Assembly: GCA_020627655.1 (NCBI GenBank)
Contig: JAHDGM010000002.1
Coordinates: 46,961 to 110,960 of the forward strand
DNA from: Hellea sp.
GTDB taxonomy: Bacteria > Pseudomonadota > Alphaproteobacteria > Caulobacterales > Maricaulaceae
Direction: 5' to 3'
DNA: 64,000 nt
Part shown: positions 1 through 8,870 of the stretch, piece by piece
Position numbering within the stretch: the first letter of the stretch is position 1
Layout: each line of letters begins with the position of its first letter
Notes under the pieces: model-generated
Database searches by the model: none
What the model saw: only the letters and a program-made list of their open reading frames with translations
Told to the model about the DNA's origin: nothing
Translations under genes and position numbers: made by a program

Positions 1-636
1 AATGCCCAATCAATTGGTAGCCGTATAAACGGGAAAAGCACGGCGGAATACGCGGATATCGCAACGACCAGTTTCTTCCCCGCCAAGCCATTAGGATGCT
101 ACGGAGACGGAGGCGCAATTTTACTAAAAGACGATGGGCTGGTCGCAAAGTTACGCTCTTTGGCTTTTCATGGGCGCGGAGCCGAAGCCTTTGATCATGA
201 TAAAATTGGCTGTAACTCTCGGCTTGATACTGTGCAGGCCGCTGTCTTGCTGGAAAAATTGAAAATCTTTAAAGATGAAATTACTGAGCGAAACCATGTT
301 GCAGATCGTTATGCTCAGCAGCTGTCAGGTGTTATTAAGGCTGTTCCATACGTTAAAGATGGATGCACATCGACCTGGGCGCAATATGCTATTGAAGTTG
401 ATGATCGTGATGCATTTTTAGCTTATATGAGGGGGCAGAATCTGCCGGTTGCGGCCTATTACCCAAGGCCGGTACACGAGCAAACGGCTTATACAGACTT
501 TCCAGTCGTCTCGTCAGGTTTGCAAGAGACCAATCGCGTGAAACTCTTTGCCGCAGCCTTACCTATGCATGCTTATCTTTCCCAGACTGATCAGGATATA
601 ATATGTGCGGCAGTTCGAGGGTTTTATCAGGCCTAA
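1..636 (+). CDS. DegT/DnrJ/EryC1/StrS-family PLP aminotransferase (5' truncated by window edge)
   Basis: Frame 1 is open from base 1 (NAQSIGSRINGKSTAEYADIATTSFFPAKPLGCYGDGGAILL...); the SFFPxKxLGxxGDGGA motif contains the PLP lysine. Confidence 0.9.
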   Translation, partial: NAQSIGSRINGKSTAEYADIATTSFFPAKPLGCYGDGGAILLKDDGLVAKLRSLAFHGRGAEAFDHDKIGCNSRLDTVQAAVLLEKLKIFKDEITERNHVADRYAQQLSGVIKAVPYVKDGCTSTWAQYAIEVDDRDAFLAYMRGQNLPVAAYYPRPVHEQTAYTDFPVVSSGLQETNRVKLFAAALPMHAYLSQTDQDIICAAVRGFYQA

Positions 637-697
637 AATCTATAGCCTGAAAACGCCAAATGGTGACATAGCCGAACCAGTTTGGCCTTCTGGAGGA

Positions 698-1696
698 TTA
701 GTTTGATATAAAGCTCGCAATAGCCTGCGCAACTGCCGGATCAATAGGTGTGTTCGGTGAATTATAAGTGCCGATATTGCCCATTCTATCCCGCGGAGCG
801 CTCTTTAGAACATGATTGATGTCTTTTAAGATAATGAGTTTGCCGCCTGATTTGTTAGCTAATCGTTCGGCATCGGCCACAGAGACTTGGATGTCATTAT
901 CGCCTTGTATAATCAATTTGGGAATATCTAACGCCGCAAGTAAGTCTGCAGGATCGACGCTAAACAAGGATATGAGATACTCTTGAACGGCTGGGTTAAA
1001 GAGGCCTTGAAGAGCGGGGTGAAATTTTGACACTTCTATGGTTTGGCCGTTTTCAAGAGCGTTTAAGGCTGTTTCTGCATCGCTTAATATAGGCGCGTTC
1101 GCTGGATTGGCATTGAGTTGTTCTCGGATCACATCACTAGGCCTCCTGCCTGGTGCGGCAATTAAAATAACACCGCAAATATTTTCCTGGTCTTGTGCCG
1201 CCGCCGTCACCATAAGGCCGCCTTCCGAGTGCCCCAATAGGTAGACACAATCCTGACCGGTTTTGTCTTGAAGTGTTTTGGCCCAGGAGCGGTAATCTTC
1301 AGCATATACGGCAATCGTCACATCATTAGGATCGCCAGCAGCCGCACTTGAAAACATACCACGTTTGTCGACTCGCGCGCTTGAAATTCCTGCCAAAGCC
1401 AAATCTTCCGCCAGAAACTTATAGGCGTTAGATTGCATGCCGCCAGCAGCCCCGTCTTTACTGGTTGGCCCAGAGCCTGGGACTATTAATATAACAGGCG
1501 AGTTTTCTCCGGCATCAATAAAAGTGCCAGAAAGTTTACCTGACATGATCTCAGACGATTTAAACTCGGTAATGGCGGCCGGTATCCCAGTTTTGGTTGT
1601 TTCGGTCTCTAGTGGTTTTTCAGAATTACCGCAGGAGGCAAGTGCGAGACCTGTTAGTGTCAGCAGCGATGTATTTTTTAACATAAGGAAACTCAT
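698..1696 (-). CDS. alpha/beta hydrolase, predicted lipoprotein
   Basis: ORF with lipobox-like LTGLALASCGNS, GPTSKDG and GHSEGG nucleophile elbow; start placed at MSFLMLKN because the longer ORF overlaps the upstream gene. Confidence 0.75.
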   Translation of the reverse strand: MSFLMLKNTSLLTLTGLALASCGNSEKPLETETTKTGIPAAITEFKSSEIMSGKLSGTFIDAGENSPVILIVPGSGPTSKDGAAGGMQSNAYKFLAEDLALAGISSARVDKRGMFSSAAAGDPNDVTIAVYAEDYRSWAKTLQDKTGQDCVYLLGHSEGGLMVTAAAQDQENICGVILIAAPGRRPSDVIREQLNANPANAPILSDAETALNALENGQTIEVSKFHPALQGLFNPAVQEYLISLFSVDPADLLAALDIPKLIIQGDNDIQVSVADAERLANKSGGKLIILKDINHVLKSAPRDRMGNIGTYNSPNTPIDPAVAQAIASFISN

Positions 1697-1697
1697 T

Positions 1698-2408
1698 TTA
1701 TTCGACGTAGTCGGGTGTTGTTTGCTGATCAGATGCTTTTCGCCAGACCAGAAAAGAATAGAGGAGTGAGAAACCTGCGATAAATAAGCTGCCGCCAACA
1801 ATGATGCCATATTGCCATTCAGGTGGCAGGAAGAATACGCTCAGCAATCCGGCTGCGCCGAGCAAAAGGAAAAGGCGGCCTGCAATTCTGTTGGTTCTTT
1901 CCCAGGCTTCTTCGCTGGATAAGGTCCACGGTGTGCGTATGCCAAAAAACCAGTTGGACCGTGTTTTCGGTAGATAGTTCCCTAAGACAATAAACAGTAA
2001 AGATAAGCTTCCAACAATTAAGCTGGGTATGGTATTTGACATCATGTCAGCTGGCATACTCGCCCCATTGACCATAGAGTAGGCTACTAGGCCCGTAATG
2101 AGGGTCATAATAACAAGCAGGCTGATCCATCCTGCCAGATAGGCTCTGCTGGATTTACGTATGTTTTTATTTCTGGGGTCAATTTTTGAGCCGACTGCAA
2201 ATAACAGGCTAATGCCCGCGGATATTGCTGGTAAGAGCCAGACAATTTTCCGGGCTTCCTCAGGTGAGGCGAATCCATCAGCTTCACCTTTGAAATTCCA
2301 ATGCACAGGGATTTCCCCGCTTGTCGGCATGGCATTCATGGCCCAGTAAGCTATGCCGCACGTAATTATGAGAGATATGCCTGTTGCCATCAGTCCGGTC
2401 TTAATCAT
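1698..2408 (-). CDS. SdpI-family membrane protein (DUF1648-like N-terminus)
   Basis: Multi-TM protein with IPVHWNFKGEADGF and NWFFGIRTPWTLSSEEAWERTNRIAGRLF signatures. Confidence 0.85.
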   Translation of the reverse strand: MIKTGLMATGISLIITCGIAYWAMNAMPTSGEIPVHWNFKGEADGFASPEEARKIVWLLPAISAGISLLFAVGSKIDPRNKNIRKSSRAYLAGWISLLVIMTLITGLVAYSMVNGASMPADMMSNTIPSLIVGSLSLLFIVLGNYLPKTRSNWFFGIRTPWTLSSEEAWERTNRIAGRLFLLLGAAGLLSVFFLPPEWQYGIIVGGSLFIAGFSLLYSFLVWRKASDQQTTPDYVE

Positions 2409-2719
2409 TCTGCTGCCTCCTCATATTTCGGGCCTTCATTTTCATCGTTATCATTATTATTCATGCCAATAAGTGTCAGAAGCCTGCTGGCCGTATCTTC
2501 GACCACGCTAGTATTGATCTTATAGAGAATCTGAGTGCCCTGGCGTTCGGCTGTGATCAGGTCCGCGTCTTTTAAGAGGGATAGGTGCCGACTCATCGTA
2601 GGCCAACTTGATTGAAACTCGGCGGCTAGATCGCCGGCGAGTTTAGGGCCGCTTTTCAGCAAGTTTAAAACTTTGCGGCGGTCAGGGTGGGCTAAAGCTT
2701 TGAAAACTTTATTTTGCAT
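2405..2719 (-). CDS. ArsR-family HTH transcriptional repressor (SdpR-like)
   Basis: MQNKVFKALAHPDRRKVLNLLKSGPKLAGDLAAEFQSSWPTMSRHLSLLKDADLI winged-HTH; overlaps the sdpI-like start by 4 bp. Confidence 0.88.
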   Translation of the reverse strand: MQNKVFKALAHPDRRKVLNLLKSGPKLAGDLAAEFQSSWPTMSRHLSLLKDADLITAERQGTQILYKINTSVVEDTASRLLTLIGMNNNDNDENEGPKYEEAAE

Positions 2720-2722
2720 AAA

Positions 2723-2748
2723 TGCTAATTAGCAAAAAAGCTAATTAA
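2723..2748. promoter_or_regulatory. Candidate operator of the ArsR-type repressor
   Basis: TGCTAATTAGCA palindrome followed by a second AGCTAATTA half, immediately upstream of the repressor start codon. Confidence 0.55.
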
Positions 2749-2755
2749 AGTCAAT

Positions 2756-3652
2756 TTAGAAATTTGTCGCTTCCCATTCTGCCAATGCTTCATCCAAGCC
2801 GCTTTGCCAATCTGGGGTTTTATACCCAAATGTCGTTTCAAATAATGTTATATCCATGACGGAATATGATGGCCGCTTTGCTGGTGTTGGATATTCAATG
2901 GAGGGGATAGGGGTTACATGCATAGTGTGGGGAAGATTGTTTACTGCTTTAGCGAAAATTGCATTGGCAAAGTCGGCCCAGCTTATCTCCGGCCCTGATC
3001 CGCTAATATGATAAGTGCCGCCTTGAAAGCTTGGTTCCTTTATGAATTTTTTCATGGTTATAAGACAGGCATCTGCAAGGTGACCTGCATAGGTTGGTCG
3101 CCCGATTTGATCTGCAACCACATTCAGCTTGTCACGAGTCTGTGCAAGACTAAGCATGGTCGTCATGAAATTTTTTCCGTGTCCGTCAAATACCCATGAT
3201 GTCCGTAAAATAGCGGCGCGTATTTGGATATCCTCTATAGCTTTTTCGCCGGCGAGCTTACTGGCGCCATATGCATTTATCGGATCGGTCGAGTTTGATG
3301 GTTTTAACGGCGTTTTTCCATCACCTGGAAACACATAATCAGTTGAAATATGCACTAATGGAATGCCGCGCTCGGCGCATTCATGAGCGAATATCTTTGG
3401 GGCATCTGCGTTTACGCGCTGAGATGTATCGATATCATCTTCGGCTGCATCGACGGCCGTATAAGCGGCCGCAATTATAATACCATCACAGATCGGAAGC
3501 GACTTGGCGAAATTTTCAACTAATTTAGCCGATGTTGACAAATCGCAATCGCTACGGCCGAATGCAGATATTTTTACGCCGTGATCACCAGCTCTGGAGA
3601 TTAGTGCGCGAGCTAATTGCCCGGTTTTACCGATAACCAGAACCGTTTTCAT
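2756..3652 (-). CDS. rfbD: dTDP-4-dehydrorhamnose reductase
   Basis: GKTGQLARAL, STDYVFPGDGKTP, PINAYGASKLAGE motifs. Confidence 0.93.
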   Translation of the reverse strand: MKTVLVIGKTGQLARALISRAGDHGVKISAFGRSDCDLSTSAKLVENFAKSLPICDGIIIAAAYTAVDAAEDDIDTSQRVNADAPKIFAHECAERGIPLVHISTDYVFPGDGKTPLKPSNSTDPINAYGASKLAGEKAIEDIQIRAAILRTSWVFDGHGKNFMTTMLSLAQTRDKLNVVADQIGRPTYAGHLADACLITMKKFIKEPSFQGGTYHISGSGPEISWADFANAIFAKAVNNLPHTMHVTPIPSIEYPTPAKRPSYSVMDITLFETTFGYKTPDWQSGLDEALAEWEATNF

Positions 3653-3653
3653 A

Positions 3654-4703
3654 TCAGGCCTGAGTGCCGAGACGTTCGCCGAAAATCTTCTTCTTCATCA
3701 ATGGTGCCCACCAGTCCCGGTTTTCAAGATACCAATCAATGGTTTTCTCACAGCCTTCATTCCAGGAGATAGCGGGTTTCCATCCTAGTTCAGTTTCGAT
3801 TTTAGTGGCATTGATAGCATAGCGGTAATCGTGACCGGGTCGATCAGTGACGTAGGTAATCAGGCTCTCGCAGGGCGTATTATGCAATTTGCGCTCATCA
3901 ATCAGAGCGCAAATGGTTTTCACCAGCTCCAGATTAGTACGTTCATTATTGCCGCCGATATTATAAGTTTCGCCTATGCGCCCTTTCTGGAGAACAGTCA
4001 AAAGCGCGTCGGCATGGTCGTCCACATAGAGCCAGTCACGAATGTTTTCACCAGTACCGTAAACCGGAATATCCTGCTCGTGCAGTGCTTTGAGAATGAC
4101 AACTGGAATCAGTTTCTCAGGAAATTGATAAGGGCCGTAATTATTGGAGCAATTTGTCAGGACGACCGGCAGGCCATATGTACGGTTCCAGGCGCGTACC
4201 AAATGGTCAGAGGCGGCCTTAGATGCCGAATATGGAGAGCTGGGATCATATGGGGTAGTTTCTTCAAAGGCTGGGTCTCCCACATGTAGATCACCATAAA
4301 CCTCATCAGTAGAAACATGGTGGAATCTAAAGTTCTCTTTGTCTGCACTGCCAAGATTGTCCCAATGCTTTCGGGCCGCCTGTAAAAGATTAAATGTCCC
4401 GATCACATTGGTTTGAATAAAGGCGTCGGGGCCGTCAATGGAACGGTCCACATGGCTCTCAGCGGCCAAATGCATGATTGCATCAGGTTTGTGCTTTTCA
4501 AACACTGTGTTGACGGCATCGGCATTGTTAATATCGACGTGTTCAAATGCGTATTTTGGAGAACTAGCCAGCATGGCTAGATTTTCGAGGTTTGCCGCAT
4601 ATGTTAACTTATCAAGATTGATAACTTCGTGGCCCTGGCTAATGGCCATACGTATTACTGCCGATCCTATAAAGCCTGCGCCGCCCGTGACGAGAATTTT
4701 CAT
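3654..4703 (-). CDS. rfbB: dTDP-glucose 4,6-dehydratase
   Basis: [55 protein letters not shown]. Confidence 0.96.
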   Translation of the reverse strand: MKILVTGGAGFIGSAVIRMAISQGHEVINLDKLTYAANLENLAMLASSPKYAFEHVDINNADAVNTVFEKHKPDAIMHLAAESHVDRSIDGPDAFIQTNVIGTFNLLQAARKHWDNLGSADKENFRFHHVSTDEVYGDLHVGDPAFEETTPYDPSSPYSASKAASDHLVRAWNRTYGLPVVLTNCSNNYGPYQFPEKLIPVVILKALHEQDIPVYGTGENIRDWLYVDDHADALLTVLQKGRIGETYNIGGNNERTNLELVKTICALIDERKLHNTPCESLITYVTDRPGHDYRYAINATKIETELGWKPAISWNEGCEKTIDWYLENRDWWAPLMKKKIFGERLGTQA

Positions 4704-5272
4704 GTATTATCCATGGGCAAGAATGGATTTTGCCAATCCGCCAATAGTGGCGCATTTTTGTCTTTGTTAGATATAATAGCCGTTTCCGTTCTTATGCCCC
4801 AATCAATAGCGAGTTCAGGGTCGTTCCATCTTATATTGCCATCTAATTCTGAAGAGTAGTAATTGTCGACCTTATACGCAACCTCACAGTTGTCTGTTAG
4901 TGTTGCAAAGCCGTGTAAAAACCCTTGAGGCAGCCAAAGTTGAAGGCCATTATTCGCTGATAGTTTAATAGCTACATGCTGCCCGTAAGTTTTAGACGAA
5001 GGGCGTACGTCTACGGCAATATCGATAATTTCTCCGCGCGTGCATCTCACCAATTTGCCTTGGGCTAGAGGTGGTGCTTGATAATGAAGACCCCTGATGG
5101 TTCCCTTTTGCTTTGAATATGAAAAATTATCTTGGACAAAGTTTGCTTGTACGCCTGTAGTTTTTTCAAATTTGTCATACCGAAAGAGCTCGCTGAAGAA
5201 ACCGCGGCTGTCATTAATGCTTGTCGGCTTGATAAGCCATAATCCGGCTAAATTCAATTCTGTGAATTTCAT
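4700..5272 (-). CDS. rfbC: dTDP-4-dehydrorhamnose 3,5-epimerase
   Basis: [42 protein letters not shown]. Confidence 0.95.
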   Translation of the reverse strand: MKFTELNLAGLWLIKPTSINDSRGFFSELFRYDKFEKTTGVQANFVQDNFSYSKQKGTIRGLHYQAPPLAQGKLVRCTRGEIIDIAVDVRPSSKTYGQHVAIKLSANNGLQLWLPQGFLHGFATLTDNCEVAYKVDNYYSSELDGNIRWNDPELAIDWGIRTETAIISNKDKNAPLLADWQNPFLPMDNT

Positions 5273-5381
5273 GAAGGTTATCTACCATCTTAAATTTGTA
5301 ACAGACATATATGAAAAGAAGTCTTGCCAATCCCGATAACCAATTTAACAGAGTAGGTAAACTGGGGTCTAGGATATATTC

Positions 5382-6260
5382 ATGAAGCGCAAAGGCATAA
5401 TTTTAGCTGGTGGTAACGGGACGCGCTTATACCCCAGCACGGTTTCTGTATCAAAACAACTTATGCCGGTTTATGATAAGCCGATGATTTATTACCCGCT
5501 TTCAGTGCTCATGAGTGCGGGTATTCAGGATATATTGATCATTACTACCGAGCAGGATCAAGCTGCCTTTCAGCATTTGCTCGGGGATGGACTTAAGCTG
5601 GGGATTAATATCGAGTGGACAATTCAACCTAGCCCGGACGGTATAGCACAAGCGCTTATCCTAGCCGAAGATTTCTTAAACGGTGCTCCTTGTGCTTTGA
5701 TATTAGGTGACAACCTATTCTTCGGATCTGAATTTGAAGCAACTTTGGAGGCGGTGCGTGGATCAAATTTGGGCGCGACTATATTCGGTTATCATGTTAA
5801 TAAACCGGAGGCCTATGGCGTGGTTGAGTTTGATAATGATGGTAAGGTAATTTCCATCGAAGAAAAGCCTGATAATCCAAAGTCAAAATATGCTGTCACA
5901 GGGCTTTATCTGTATGATGGAAAAGCGCCTGCATATGCTAAAACCATCAAACCTTCTGGCCGAGGTGAGTTGGAGATAACAACCCTGAATCAAATTTATC
6001 TTGAACGCGGAGAACTGACCTGCGCGCTTTTGGGCTCTGGTACTTCTTGGTTGGATACGGGGACACATCGCTCTTTGTTGCAAGCAGCCCAGTTTGTAAG
6101 CGTTATGCAAGAACGACAGGGGCGTCGTATATGTTGTCCAGAGGTTATTGCATTTAAACAAGGGTGGATCTCTTCATGTGACATTAAAGCTTTAGCCAAG
6201 CCTCTTAAGAACAGTGGTTATGGTGAGTTTTTACTAAAAATTGCTAACGAGGCAGATTAA
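5382..6260 (+). CDS. rfbA: glucose-1-phosphate thymidylyltransferase
   Basis: KGIILAGGNGTRLYPSTVSVSKQLMPVYDKPMIYYPLS. Confidence 0.96.
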   Translation: MKRKGIILAGGNGTRLYPSTVSVSKQLMPVYDKPMIYYPLSVLMSAGIQDILIITTEQDQAAFQHLLGDGLKLGINIEWTIQPSPDGIAQALILAEDFLNGAPCALILGDNLFFGSEFEATLEAVRGSNLGATIFGYHVNKPEAYGVVEFDNDGKVISIEEKPDNPKSKYAVTGLYLYDGKAPAYAKTIKPSGRGELEITTLNQIYLERGELTCALLGSGTSWLDTGTHRSLLQAAQFVSVMQERQGRRICCPEVIAFKQGWISSCDIKALAKPLKNSGYGEFLLKIANEAD

Positions 6261-6317
6261 TCTGTTTAATCAGAGTTGTCGCGAGCTCAGTTTTTCTTAG
6301 GCGCTTAAGGAGATGAA

Positions 6318-7454
6318 ATGATCGATCCACCTTTTTCTATCAAAGCTGATGGTCGTCTGTCCGATGTCGTGGACGCGTTTAAGGCAAACTTCGCAGATGG
6401 ACTTGAGAATGGTGCAAGTGTCTATGCCATTCAAGATGGTGATGTCATCCTTGATCTTAAAGGCGGTTGGGCGAATAGAGAGGAAACAGTACCAATAGGT
6501 GATGATCACCTTTTTTCTATATATTCATCGGGTAAAGCTGCGGCTGCAATAGTGATTGCCTATCTGGCGGATCAGGATAAGCTGGGATATGATCAATTGG
6601 TTGCTTCTATCTGGCCGGAATTTGCTGCCGAAGGTAAAGAGGATCTGACTGTAGGGCAGGTCATGTCACATCAGCACGGCTTATCGGGAATAACCAGCCC
6701 GGATTGGTCTGCAGAATCCTGGTATGATTGGGATAAAACATGCGGAGAACTTGCAGCGCAAAAACCTATTTTTGAACCGGGAAGCTCAAGCGGTTATTCG
6801 CCAGTGACTTATGGTTTTTTGGCTGGTGAGATTGCCCGCCGGGCGGATGAATATGGCCGCCATCTAGGTGATATCCTGCGGCAGGATATATGCGGTCCAC
6901 ATAGTCTGGACGTTTGGCTGGGTTTACCCGAGAGCGAGCATTACCGCTGTACTCATATGCATAAGCCTCGTCGCATGGCTCATTTCGGAGAGATCACACC
7001 TGCAACACGCGCGGCTTTTTTAGAGAAATGGTCTTCGCCAGGGGCAACTGGTGTTAGTCAGTGGCGCAGCGCGCAAATGGCGGGGTCCAATTGTCAGGCA
7101 ACTGCTGAGGCTATGGCCCGGCTCATGCAGGTTTTCATTGACGGTACGATTGAGGGTTCGGTTTTTTTGGCTGAAGACATGACAGAAAAATTGCGCGCTC
7201 TACGCATATCGGGTCAAGATCAAGTTTTACCGTTTGAACTGAATATCGCCGCTGGAGTCATGCTCAATTATCCGAATTTTTTCTATGGCCCCAATCCAAA
7301 TACTATAGGTCATAGCGGTTGGGGCGGCTCCTGCGTGTTTGCTGATCCTGATGCGGGCCTTACTTTTTGCTATGCCATGACTCGGCAGGATAACTCGCTT
7401 ATGGGTGATCCGAGGCCTTTGCGTATTATCGAAGCTTTATATGAAAGTTTGTGA
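6318..7454 (+). CDS. serine hydrolase, beta-lactamase/EstB-like family
   Basis: FSIYSSGKAAAA (SxxK), YSPVTYG, and C-terminal GHSGWGGS motif. Confidence 0.85.
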   Translation: MIDPPFSIKADGRLSDVVDAFKANFADGLENGASVYAIQDGDVILDLKGGWANREETVPIGDDHLFSIYSSGKAAAAIVIAYLADQDKLGYDQLVASIWPEFAAEGKEDLTVGQVMSHQHGLSGITSPDWSAESWYDWDKTCGELAAQKPIFEPGSSSGYSPVTYGFLAGEIARRADEYGRHLGDILRQDICGPHSLDVWLGLPESEHYRCTHMHKPRRMAHFGEITPATRAAFLEKWSSPGATGVSQWRSAQMAGSNCQATAEAMARLMQVFIDGTIEGSVFLAEDMTEKLRALRISGQDQVLPFELNIAAGVMLNYPNFFYGPNPNTIGHSGWGGSCVFADPDAGLTFCYAMTRQDNSLMGDPRPLRIIEALYESL

Positions 7455-7527
7455 CGCCGAAATAGGTTAATTCGGGCGAAATAACCTCTAAAACCGATGA
7501 AAATGTAGGTTTTTGCCTGCTTTTCCC

Positions 7528-7556
7528 TTGCCCTTTACGGATTGGACCCCTACAAG
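7528..7556 (+). promoter_or_regulatory. Candidate sigma70-type promoter for rpsU
   Basis: TTGCCC, 17-bp spacer, TACAAG; about 68 bp upstream of the rpsU ATG. Confidence 0.45.
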
Positions 7557-7570
7557 CCGCTCCATAAATG

Positions 7571-7592
7571 AGGCCCTTGTGGGCCTTTATTT
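7571..7592 (+). terminator. Leader hairpin between candidate promoter and rpsU (attenuator-like)
   Basis: AGGCCC-TTGT-GGGCCT followed by TTATTTATT. Confidence 0.4.
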
Positions 7593-7623
7593 ATTAATCC
7601 AAATTAGAAAGTAGTTGATTTAC

Positions 7624-7860
7624 ATGATCGAGATCTACGTCCGTCAAAATAATGTTGACCAGGCTCTTCGAGCTTTGAAGAAGAAACTTCAAAACGAAGG
7701 CGTATTGCGCGAAATGAAAGCGCGTAAGCATTATGAAAAACCATCTGAAAAGCGTGTTCGGGAAAAAGCAGAAGCTATTCGTCGTGCCCGTAAGTTAGCG
7801 CGTAAGCGCGCTCAGATCGAAGGACTTATTCCATCGAAAAAACGTAAGCCGCGCCGCTAG
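7624..7860 (+). CDS. rpsU: 30S ribosomal protein S21
   Basis: [44 protein letters not shown]. Confidence 0.95.
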   Translation: MIEIYVRQNNVDQALRALKKKLQNEGVLREMKARKHYEKPSEKRVREKAEAIRRARKLARKRAQIEGLIPSKKRKPRR

Positions 7861-7882
7861 GCCGACCTACAAAATCAAATTA

Positions 7883-7914
7883 AGGCCGTTCTGATCTTTC
7901 AGGGCGGCTTTTTA
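7883..7914 (+). terminator. Rho-independent terminator after rpsU
   Basis: AGGCCGTTCTGATCTTTCAGGGCGGCTTTTT stem-loop with T-run. Confidence 0.6.
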
Positions 7915-7922
7915 TTTGAATA

Positions 7923-8870
7923 TTAAAACGCCTCAATAAAGGCATCGATGAAGCGATCCACATCACGCTCAGGCAAGGCATTTATGCCGGCGGCTGCGGC
8001 ACGCCCTCCTCCCGTTTCAAATTGCAGGCAAAGCGTATCGGCGCCGGTTCGGTTAGTGAGGGGGGCGCGGACGGAAACCAGGTAATTATCTCCGGTGCGA
8101 GTGAGAATGGCGTGCGCCCGGTTCGGGTTTTCCTGCGCGAGCTTGTTGCCATAAACGCCGGAAATGCGCCGTGAGCTGGCAGCGTCAGGGAGTTCCAGAA
8201 TAAGACCTGTGGGGCTTTCATCCAAAACTTTCGCCGTCTTGGCTGCATGCAGATCAGCTTCGTAACCATTATTTAACTTGTCATAAACTGTAGGCGAGCC
8301 CCCAAGAAAATCTATGGGGGTATCATAGTGAGCAAGGGCCCGGTAAAGATCCGCTGGGTGAAAATGCAGATCCGATATGTCAGTGCCATATCCATTATAA
8401 TTGACGAGCATGCCGAGACGTTCCAGCTGTTCCAGCGGCAGATCAAGTCCGGTGGCATTGGCGGTTGCAATTTTAGGAAAATTATCACCAAAGGCAGCTG
8501 TTACGGCCCAGGCGCGATAAGCGCCCTCAAGACAACTATCGATAATCAGGGCTGTACAGATTTCGGGCGACGTATCAATGGCAGCGTGAAGATTAGGGTG
8601 CCGGGGCATATCACCGGCATTGTGATGATCGGCGTAAAATACGGACGCGCCGTTTCTAAGGATACGGTTCAGGTCATCAATGTTTGAGCGCATGGAAATA
8701 TCCAGCACAGTGACATGATCTCCGGCCCCGGCATTGACCCGGTTCAGCAGATTAATATCTCGCTTGCGGCCAGTGATTAACTGGGCATCAGGCCGTGGGT
8801 CTGCCCGGCGCATTTGCACCAAAGAGATAATGCCATCCGCATCGCCATTAAATACGTCGAAACTTGCCAC
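7923..8870 (-). CDS. DHH/DHHA1-family phosphoesterase
   Basis: FNGDADGI near N-terminus, YADHHNAGD (DHH motif), C-terminal GGGRAAAAGIN; GTG start overlaps the cysNC stop (TAGTG). Confidence 0.8.
   Translation of the reverse strand: MASFDVFNGDADGIISLVQMRRADPRPDAQLITGRKRDINLLNRVNAGAGDHVTVLDISMRSNIDDLNRILRNGASVFYADHHNAGDMPRHPNLHAAIDTSPEICTALIIDSCLEGAYRAWAVTAAFGDNFPKIATANATGLDLPLEQLERLGMLVNYNGYGTDISDLHFHPADLYRALAHYDTPIDFLGGSPTVYDKLNNGYEADLHAAKTAKVLDESPTGLILELPDAASSRRISGVYGNKLAQENPNRAHAILTRTGDNYLVSVRAPLTNRTGADTLCLQFETGGGRAAAAGINALPERDVDRFIDAFIEAF

Noticed and set aside
3831-4289. 152-aa plus-strand ORF opposite rfbB
   Set aside because: Antisense to a strongly conserved gene; no recognisable motif.
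8328-8687. 119-aa plus-strand ORF opposite the DHH phosphoesterase
   Set aside because: Shadow ORF; the DHH motifs on the minus strand explain the region.
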